NCBI GenBank assembly: GCA_017979445.1 | Contig: CM030719.1 | Location: 28,229,317-28,293,316, forward strand | Length of the DNA stretch: 64,000 nucleotides | Direction of reading: 5' to 3' | Source of the DNA: Akebia trifoliata | Taxonomy: Eukaryota; Streptophyta; Magnoliopsida; Ranunculales; Lardizabalaceae | Shown here: positions 56,093 through 64,000 of the stretch, piece after piece | Numbering within the stretch: the first letter of the stretch is position 1 | Layout: each line of letters starts with the position of its first letter | Notes under the pieces: model-generated | Databases searched by the model: none | Seen by the model: the letters and a program-made list of their open reading frames with translations, nothing else | Told to the model about the DNA's origin: nothing | Position numbers and translations under genes: made by a program

Positions 56093-57408
56093 AACATCAT
56101 AACGAATCAACATGATCATCAAGTGGGACACATGTCATCACCTCAACTCACCTTCCTTATCCAACTACCTACCCCTATCACCTTTTCTCTAAAAATATTA
56201 TCTACTCATATCTCAACTCATACCTTTATCTAACCTATTATCATTATTTTCTACAACCCATCTTTACAATCAAAACCGACACCCATTCTCTCAAATCAAA
56301 CACTCATTCTTTCTAATAAACTCTTTTAAACCTCTAATCTATACACATCTTTACACATGTCACTATCTCCCTCACCTTCCTAAAACCTAATCAACCATCC
56401 TCTTACACCCCATTCTCTTAAATCAAACACCACTCCACTTTATCTCACTAAACATTCAACCAATCAAGCACCCTCTTACACCCGTATTCTCTCAATCAAA
56501 TACTACTCATTCTCTTTCACAAAACACTTTACCTAAATGGGTTGAAAGATCTAATCCATTTGGGTGACAAATAACTCATTTAACCCCCTTTATAAAAATG
56601 TCCTTCCATCTCCTTTAATTTACACACACCCCTCTCATAAACTTCAAACCATTCTACTCATTCTTATCAATTCACCCAATTATACCCTTAAAAATTACGC
56701 TCCAAATCCTATAAAATCCCTCCATCCTCAACACAATTCTCACATTATAAAAAACTAAGAAAAATACCTTTTAAAACTACAATTCTCACTCTATTCACTA
56801 ATCACCCTCAATTCTCCCAACTTATTAACTCAACCTTCAATCATCAAAAGTAGTATAACTCTATCAAATCAAGATCAAGACAAAGAAGACTCATATTTTA
56901 GAGGACAAAGAAGGTCAAATCAAGTTCAAGGTAGATTTTGGACAAAAGAAAATTTTACTTCTCCCCATCAACTTTTCCTCTTCTACTTATCCCCTTTCTC
57001 TATACTTATGCACACACCATGGAAGGCTTGAATCATCAAAAAACCCCTTTTTCAATAAGGGTGCCTTCAATGGTTTGAACTAACATGGAAGTCCCTCACT
57101 TGATAGCACATATCAGATTTTTTGACTTTTCTTTTCTTTTCAAAAAGAACTAAATCCAAGGTTACCATTAATGGTGAAGGGAATAGGGTGTTTAACACCT
57201 TCCCTACTCCCTAATATGGACCTCTTACCTAGATCTAAGATTGAACCAATAAACCTTATCCAAACAAGAGTCACTATATGCTAAAAAATGATTTTTCAAA
57301 AAATATATCATTGGTGATCATTCACACCATTTTTCAAAAAGAATAGTGACGACTCAAAAACCCTAAAGTGGTTGAGATATTCGGAAAAAGAAGAATCTCA
57401 TATCCACA
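55750..57408 (+). mobile_element. Gypsy-like solo LTR, 1.66 kb
   Basis: Begins TGTAGACACCCAAATTTGAC and ends ATATCCACA, with the 5-bp duplication ACATA (55745-55749, 57409-57413). Near the 3' end it has a GAATAGGGTGTTTAACACC palindrome and AGTGACGACTC, sequence characteristic of large plant Gypsy LTRs. No primer-binding site or gag/pol sequence follows, so the internal part was lost by LTR recombination. The 56.1-56.8 kb part is very C/T-rich. Confidence 0.85.
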
Positions 57409-58730
57409 ACATATATTTCAAAATATTTATAAAAAAAACACTTGAAAATGGCTTTTCTTCCTTTTTAAACCCTTTCTAACATAAATGAGTCTCCGAAACT
57501 CAATTGAGATGCCAAAAATCCATTGTTTTTTATGAAAACAATGAGTTCAAATTGTTAAGGCATTCAATTGTGAAAAATGTGAGAGATGAGGTCCAAGGAC
57601 TGTTAAGAAAAGAAAAGTTTACTAAATGGATTATTAAGAGATCGTTCAAAACTTAGGAACTATTTAGAAAAAAAGTCACTTTCCTAGATCCTTTAAGTAA
57701 TTGTCTCAAATTTTTAAATAATTATATTTTTCTCTTTAGAATTTGATATATTTTGAGTTTATCCCCCACCTCACTCAAGTTTTTGGGTTTATTAGTACTC
57801 TTCTATTTGGTTAATATTTGACAGTTGCCCTCACTCCACTAATGACATTGCCCTTTGACAAGGTCTTCTCTCATAGACTAATAAGAAATGGTCTGAATGT
57901 CATTTTCTACAACTTCGAACAAAAAACCCATGAATTTGTGCTCAAAACCACAATATATTCATATTCTTCAACCGTATCAAGCAACTTTAGTTTGCCCCCA
58001 CTACAAGAAATCTTTGCTTCGCCCTTGTTTATACTCCCTAGGTTTTCAAACTAATGATATACCCCTTAGACCAATGACCACTTTCTTGATTTAGGGAAAA
58101 AGAAACTTGAATTTTTCAAATAAAGTTCATGAGGGTGATACTTTGGATGTATTTTTCTAAATTGCTAATGTCTTCAATTCTCTTTTTCATTTAGCAAAGT
58201 CCTTTAAAGTAAAATATTTTATTTATTTATTTAGTAATTATGATTTTTTTTGTTTGTTAATGAATATCTAGAGTTTGCAAAAAATATCTCTTTTCTTGAT
58301 TTAGATTTTGAAGCATCGTGTTGGGTATCGAGCAAATAATTGTTTTGGTCCATTATAAGAATATCCAATCCAAGTATCGCTCTGAATTGGTAATAAATTT
58401 CAAATTTTTTTTCATATATTTTTATAAAAGTTAGTAGAACTTAAAAAATCCACCAAAATTGCTTTAAGGATTGCTACAGTTTCAATATGGATCATTAAAA
58501 CGGGGAGAACCCTTCACCTCGATGATGGCATTTTCTTACTGAGCAACACACAAATTTTGCTTATCAAATTTTAATGATGTAAGTACCTTTCCTAATCAAT
58601 TTTATGAAATAGTAATCAAAATGATGCTCATCCAAGAATATGATTATCAGTCGTTGCAATGAAGACAATATTGCTTCATTTTATGATATGATATGCAGTC
58701 CAAGTGCAGCATTTTGGGCCCAAGGTGGTG
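57409..58730. repeat. Third, diverged relative of the duplicated block
   Basis: From about 58020 (CTAATGATATACCCCTTAGA, then CCTTTAAAGTAAAATATTTT) to about 58680 it parallels 51470-52290 and 54500-55310 but lacks the MITE found in those copies. Flanks are AT-rich with no gene. Confidence 0.7.
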
Positions 58731-58989
58731 GCTATGAGCTTTCCAAGCAAATTATACTACAATTTGGGCTTTTGTTGGGACATTGTAAAGTAGCTTATGC
58801 GTGTGACACGCACAAGTTGGTTGGCTAAAAGCAACCGTTGAATGTAGGACTCCAAACAATTGAGTCACCAACATGAGATGAAAGTCTATGCTGGATGGGT
58901 TCTTAGAACTGAATGATTGTGGATGTATTTCATAATCTTACATCTTCTACTCAGTTTATTATATATTTTGTAGATGATACATTCTAAGA

Positions 58990-59329
58990 AAGGTGGCGTT
59001 CGGAGGCCCTAAAGAGAGCCAAACATTTTTTCAATGTATGAGTTGCAAGTTTCAGAATGAGCTGATTTTTGGTGAGGATGATCTCTACATCAAAATCAGC
59101 CCATTCTGAAACTTCTAATCCCATCAAAAGTGGTTTATAAAATAGGACGGTCCACGATTCTTTAACTTGTAAACTAGGGTTAGAAGTTTCAGAATGAGCT
59201 GATTTTTTATGAGGATGATCTCTTCATCATAGAAATCATCCTCACAAAAAACCAGCCCACTCTGAAACTTCTAATTCATGTTTTGAAAAATGTTTGGCTC
59301 TCTTTAGGGCCTCTGAATACTCCTCTTCC
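58990..59329. mobile_element. Palindromic-module element A
   Basis: Outer inverted ends GGAGGCCCTAAAGAGAGCCA / TGGCTCTCTTTAGGGCCTC. Inside, the module AAGTTTCAGAATGAGCTGAT + GAGGATGATCTC appears four times in alternating orientation, giving two internal hairpins. Confidence 0.8.
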
Positions 59330-59888
59330 AAGAATATATATATATATTAAAGATGACGCGATTGAGAAATTGTTTTAATTTGACTTACTTTTTAATCGGC
59401 TTGGTGAGCGGATCCATTATCTCATTTAAAATTTTTTGAAGATTAATTGTTTTTTATAAACCCTCAACTCTACTCAAGATTAGTCGATATTGAAGGAATA
59501 TTTTAATCCCTATTTCACGCTACTTGAAGAAATTGAGTAACACTAACCTTACTAATTTAGTGAGATTTTAGATCTTACTAAGGGTTTTTGAGCTCACCTT
59601 GTGGCATAAAAGACATGATCCAAGGCCTCGGAATGTTATATATGGGAAAAACCTCTCAAAAAAAAAAAAAATACTTAAAAAAGATTATTTTTCAATGTTA
59701 AATTTTAATTTTACATTTGAGATTTTGGTAGCCGTCCATTTTCAAAACCTTGAGTCAAACACAAAAATAATAGTATTTTGAGCTTTTTTATTATTGGATA
59801 GATCTATGTTTTACCATGAAATCTTAAGGGTCATGGTGTTGGATTACCAATGAAGTAATCCATTTGAGTTCAACTACTCTGAAAGTTA

Positions 59889-60240
59889 GTAAGGAAGATC
59901 TAGATGGCGCTGCGGGGGATCCGTTCCCCCTCAAAGTTTTGTGTTAGACTTTATTTCAAGCGTAACGAGCGGGACTAAAGTTTCCAATTAGACGCGCATA
60001 AGTAACTAGGAATTTACCAATGTATACTTCCACCAAGTAGCTTCCTTGTGTGTTGGACTTTATTTCCAGCGCCAAGTATTTATTAACACCTTTCTCAAAA
60101 TGCGGAGAGAGCTGAAACTGAATCACTATTTTCAGCAGCATTTGCAATTGTGTGTCTTTATCGCCAGATCAAACCACAAATTCCTAATGCTTTCTACTTA
60201 ATCTCACTCTCTTTTACTTGCCTTCTCAACATTTATTGGG
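59889..60240. repeat. Dispersed direct repeat R, copy 1
   Basis: GGATCCGTTCCCCCTCAAAG, GACTTTATTTCAAGCG and AACTAGGAATTTACCAA recur at 61665-61790 and, interrupted by a hAT element, at 62480-62518 plus 63588-63690. Confidence 0.8.
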
Positions 60241-60270
60241 GGTTCAGTGATGTGTCATGGATCGTGTTTT

Positions 60271-60500
60271 AAATTTTTTTTCAAATCTGATCCAAACCTA
60301 GTGCAAAAGATCTGAATTGTTATTTTTTCAATATATAGATATATGTTTTGTCGATATTTTTTTTTCAAATCTGGTCCAAACCATAAGCACAAAAGATCTA
60401 AATTGTGATTTAAATATATATATATATATATTTTATATATTCCCAAATCTGATCCAAACCACACAAGTACAAAATATCTGAATTGTTATTTTTTTCAAAA
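60271..60500. repeat. Tandem repeat, about 75-bp units
   Basis: TCAAATCTGATCCAAACC...AAAAGATCTGAATTGTTATT occurs three times here (60282, 60364, 60444) and twice more at 62116 and 62186, separated by TA runs. Confidence 0.8.
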
Positions 60501-60515
60501 TATATATATATATAT

Positions 60516-60893
60516 GGGTAGCGTTCAAGGGCAAACATTTTAGCAAACTTTTTGGCAAAACATTTTTTAAAACATGGGTTAGAGGTTTTGGAATGGGCTG
60601 ATTTTTGGTGAGGATGATCTCTACGGTGAGTAGATCATCCTCACCAAAAATCAGCCCATTCCAAAACTTCTAACCCATGTTTACCAGTTGAAAAATCGTG
60701 GACAGTCCATTTTTTGTAAACTATTTTTGATGGTGTTAGAAGTTTTGGAATGAGCTGATTTTTGGTGAGGATGATCTCCTCACCGTAGAGATCATCCTCA
60801 CCAAAAATCAGCTCATTCCAAAACTTCTAACTCATGTTTTGAAAAATGTTTTGCCAAAAAGTTTGCTAAAAAGTTTGCCATTGAACGCCCCCC
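60516..60893. mobile_element. Palindromic-module element B
   Basis: Ends GGGTAGCGTTCAAGGGCAAAC and the mirror GAACGCCCCCC, between TATATA runs. Four modules (GTTTTGGAATGRGCTGATTT with GGTGAGGATGATCTC) form two near-perfect hairpins at about 60584-60672 and 60738-60832. Confidence 0.85.
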
Positions 60894-60914
60894 TATCTAT
60901 ATATATATATATAT

Positions 60915-61295
60915 GGGTCCCGTTCGCCACCCTTAGTTTTACCACACACTTTAACAAACGCGTTTTGTCTTACATGGGTTAGAAGTTTCGGAATGAGCTG
61001 ATTTTTGGTGAGGATGATCTCTATGGTGAGGAGATCATCCTCACCAAAAATCAGCTCATTCCAAAACTTCTAACCCCATCAAAATTGATTTACAAAAAAT
61101 GGACGGTCCACGATTTTTCAACGTGTAAACATGGGGCTAAACATTTCGGAATGGGCTGATTTTTGGGGAGGATGATCTTCTAATCATAGAGATCATCCTC
61201 ACCAAAAATCAGCTCATTCCAAAACTTCTAACCCATGTAGGACAAAAAACGTTTGTTAAAGTGTGTGGTAAAACTTAGGGTGCTGAACATTTCCC
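60915..61295. mobile_element. Palindromic-module element C
   Basis: Ends GGGTCCCGTTCGCCACCCTTAG and mirror AGGGTGCTGAACATTTCCC, with a second inverted layer ACACACTTTAACAAACG / CGTTTGTTAAAGTGTGTGG. Two internal hairpins of the same module. Follows element B after a 20-bp TA run. Confidence 0.85.
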
Positions 61296-61305
61296 TATAT
61301 ATATA

Positions 61306-61610
61306 GGGGGCGGTTCGGCAGCCCTAAAGTTTGCCAAGTTTGATGCCAAACATTTTTTGTAAATCACTTTTAATGAGGTTAGAAGTTTTGGAATATGCTG
61401 ATTTTTTGTGAGGATGATCTCTACGGTGAAGAGATCATCCTCACAAAAAATCAGCTCATTTTGAAACTTCTAAGCCTAGCTTACAAGTTAAAGAATCATG
61501 GACCGTCCGATTTTTGTAAATCACTTTTGATGGGGTTAGAAGTTTTTGGAATAGGCTGAAAAATGTTTGGCACCAAACTTGGCAAACTTTAGGGCTGCTG
61601 AATCGTCCCC
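61306..61610. mobile_element. Palindromic-module element D
   Basis: Ends GGGGGCGGTTCGGCAGCCCTA and mirror AGGGCTGCTGAATCGTCCCC. Next layer GTTTGCCAAGTTTG / CAAACTTGGCAAAC. It keeps one full hairpin; the second has lost its middle. Only about 10 bp of TA separate it from element C. Confidence 0.83.
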
Positions 61611-61829
61611 ATATATATATATATATGTTTTGTGAGCTGTAGAAGAAGAACGAGAGGGCGCTATAGAGAATCCATTCCCCTCACAGTTTTGTGTTTTAGG
61701 ACTTTATTTCCAGCGAAACTAGCAGGATTAAAGTTTTCAATTAGATGCGTATCCGTAACTAGGAATTTACAAAGTAGCTTCCTTGTATGTACTTCATAAT
61801 TCCACAAAGCTTCTTCTCTAGTATTTATT

Positions 61830-61860
<31 letters not shown>

Positions 61861-62221
61861 AATTACCAACAAAAGAAAAAATGGGAAAAAAAAAGTGGAG
61901 AAATCAGAAACTGAATCACTATTTTTGGCTGTAATATTTATCAAAATCATAAAAATTTCGGCTGCAATTGCAATTGTGTGTCTTTATCACCAGATCAGAT
62001 AACACATTTCTAATGCTTTCTACTTAATCTCTCTCTTTCTTTTACTAGCCTTCTCTACTTCATTTATTGGGGGTTCAGTGATGTCATGAATCGTGTTAAA
62101 AAATAATTTTATTTTCAAATCTGATCCAAATCATAAGTAGAAAAGATCTGAATTGTTATTTTTTCAAAAAAAAAAAAAAAAAAATTCAAATCTGATCCAA
62201 ACCATAAGTACAAAAGATCTT

Positions 62222-62456
62222 AAACTTCTAACCCCATCAAAAGTGATTTCGAATGTGGACCGTCAATTTTTTACCAATAATTTGTAAACCACTTTTGATG
62301 GACTTACAAGTTTCAGAGTGAGCTTATTTTTTGTGAGGATGATCTTCTCATCATAGAGAACATCCTCATAAAAAATCAGCTCAATCCAAAACCTCTAACC
62401 CATATTTTGAACAACCATTGTTTTTACATATGTCCCTTGATCCACCCCCTATAGAT
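62222..62456. mobile_element. Palindromic-module element E (truncated)
   Basis: Carries ACCCCATCAAAAGTGATTT, then one hairpin (CAGAGTGAGCTTATTTTTTG / ATAAAAAATCAGCTCAATCC). The left end is missing and the right end runs to CCACCCCCTATAGATATAT. Confidence 0.65.
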
Positions 62457-62518
62457 ATATGTTTTGTGGGCTGGAGAAGAAGAACTAGATCCGTTCCCCT
62501 CAAAGCTTTGGTTTTTAG

Positions 62519-63587
62519 TAGGGGTGCAACTCGGTTCGGGTTGGATCGGGTTAGAGCAAAATCAGAATCGAACCAATCAAGATCGGTTCCACTATATAAG
62601 AATCAGAACCGAACCGAAGTCTTCTAAAACCAAACCAATCTTAATTCGATTTGGTTCGGTTTGGTTCGGTTCAATGAGATTTACAGTTTGGTCGTAAATT
62701 ACAGCAGCGGGGAGAGAGAGAGAGAAAAGTGGTGGTGGGAGGGGCCTGTACGCCAGTCAGATCCACGTAAAGGAAGTTCGGCGGGGCGTAGAGAGTGAGA
62801 AAAAGTGTAGGGGGGGGTGTGGCATGTCGTTGCCTGGTGGTGGGGAGGAGGAAGGAGTGAGGAGGAACTTGTCGCAGCTGGTGGTCACAGGCAGGATCAC
62901 GCTCGGTCACCGATCAAGAAGCCACCAGAGAGCGATGAGAAGGGAGAGAGAGAGGAGAAAGAAGGGCAAGAAAGAGCAAGATAAAAGACGAGCTGGTCGG
63001 CCGCAGGTCGAGAGGAGAGAGGGACACGAGAGGTTGGCACTGGCGGCGGATCGCAGAGAAGAGAGAGAGAGGGAGCGCGACTCGACGACGCAGAGAGCGA
63101 GAGGATAAGAGAGACGAAGAGACAGAGAGACAGAGACAGAGCAGCCGGTTGACGGTGGATCGCAGCGACGAGAGAGAGATAAGAGAGACGAGGAGAGAGA
63201 AACAGCAACCGGTGCCAGCGGATCACAGAGACGAGAGAAAAACGCAGAGAGAGACGAGAGAGAGAGAGAGAGCGACAGAGCGCAGGGAGTGAGAGAGATG
63301 AGAGAGACGAAGAATGAGATTTTTTATAAAAATAAAATAAAAAAAAACAAATATTATATATATTATATAATATATATATATATAATATTTTATTTAAATT
63401 AATTAATTCGGTTTTCGGTTTGGTTCGGTTTTTTAAATTACCTGAACCGAGAACCGAACCGAATTCATCGATTTTTTATTTTTTAAATCCGAAACCGAAC
63501 CAAATTCAATCTAAACCAAACCAAACCAATCCAAATCTCACGGTTTGGTTCGGTTCTCGGTTTGAACCGAATTAAGTTGCACCCCTA
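62519..63587. mobile_element. hAT-type element, 1.07 kb, purine-rich core
   Basis: Terminal inverted repeat TAGGGGTGCAACTCGGTTCG (right end mirrored with few changes) and a perfect 8-bp duplication GTTTTTAG (62511-62518, 63588-63595). Subterminal runs of GGTTCGGTTTGG words occur on both sides. The core (62700-63320) is GA-rich microsatellite, giving meaningless Arg/Glu or Ser/Leu frames. No transposase. Confidence 0.88.
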
Positions 63588-63701
63588 GTTTTTAGGACTT
63601 TATCTTCAGTGTAACTACCAATCTAGACACGTACACGTAACTAGGAATTTACCAAGTAGCTTCTTTGTATGCATACTTCCATGAAGTAGCTGCCTTATAA
63701 G
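63588..63701. repeat. Dispersed direct repeat R, copy 3 (right part)
   Basis: GTTTTTAGGACTTTATCTTC onward continues the repeat interrupted by the hAT element. Compare 61695 (GTTTTAGGACTTTATTTCC). Confidence 0.75.
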
Positions 63702-64000
63702 CAGGGCGGAGCTAGGAAGGAGCTGGTGGGAGCAATTTTCCCCACAGAACTTTGAGACACCCCTATATTTTCAATTAATTACATGTCTCATTTGTCCCCA
63801 CTTCCTCACCTCTCTCCCCATTTGCCCCCACACCCCCACCTCCCTCCAATTTTTGCCCCCCTTGCCTCTTGACTTTTCTTTAATTTCTAAGCAAAATCCT
63901 CTTAATTTCTCCCTAAAACCTTTAAGTTCTTCAACTAGACAACTTACCATAGTTTCCTTGTATGTATACTTCCACGAAGCTTCTTCTCTAATCCTCTTCT
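63702..64000. mobile_element. Possible start of a hAT element running off the window
   Basis: CAGGGCGGAGCTAGGAAGG with a following GCAATTTTCCCCAC resembles the left end of the 28703-30783 hAT element (CAGCAGGCGGAACTA, then AGGCTATAGCCCC). The right end is outside the window. Confidence 0.5.

Noticed and set aside
60584..61460. Regularly spaced palindromes that might suggest a CRISPR-like array
   Set aside because: The window is plant nuclear DNA, the units alternate in orientation and belong to bounded elements between TA runs; there are no spacers or cas genes.
62824..63226. Arg/Glu-rich (+) and Ser/Leu-rich (-) frames of about 100 residues
   Set aside because: Both come from GA repeats in the core of the 1.07-kb hAT element.

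Overview
The window is nuclear DNA of a flowering plant, probably a eudicot; I cannot name the species from sequence alone. It is AT-rich, its genes have GT-AG introns, and most of it is layered small transposons (MITEs, tRNA-derived SINEs, solo LTRs, hAT, CACTA and Harbinger-type elements). No bacterial features, rRNA genes, true tRNA genes or CRISPR arrays were seen.

Genes, left to right. (1) 4459-5433 (+): adenylate isopentenyltransferase (IPT, cytokinin synthesis), a single coding exon with a likely 5'UTR intron. (2) 9446-18937 (+): an eight-coding-exon CUE-domain and coiled-coil protein; two separate one-base losses, in exon 6 and exon 8, break the frame. (3) 24.4-44.1 kb: a cluster of DEVIL/ROTUNDIFOLIA (DVL/RTFL) micropeptide loci too short for ordinary ORF screens. 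Three are intact (24865-25002 -, 38882-38995 +, 42978-43088 -) and two are dead (about 30967-30990 - and 40401-40473 -). Upstream-only remnants lie near 21.8-22.5 kb and 36.1 kb. (4) 45642-50934 (-): a complete six-exon phospholipid-hydroperoxide-type glutathione peroxidase of the AtGPX4/5 type, with a 3.8-kb intron holding LINE debris and a long-TIR MITE about 95 bp upstream of its ATG.

The DVL cluster looks like repeated duplication of a two-gene unit, a type A peptide (starting MATYP) followed by a type B peptide (starting MGKR). In one unit A is intact and B is deleted; in another A is deleted and B is intact. A further B copy is inverted and intact. Upstream sequence is kept around the dead copies.

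Outside the genes, nesting can be read from target-site duplications: a 2.1-kb hAT element inside a MITE and itself carrying a CACTA MITE; a SINE inside a MITE inside a short Copia-type element; a solo LTR inside a MITE; and a 1.66-kb Gypsy-like solo LTR shared by two copies of a duplicated block. At 58.9-62.5 kb there is a cluster of elements built from alternating copies of one palindromic module, several sitting between TA runs. The right end holds a 1.07-kb hAT element with a purine-rich core.
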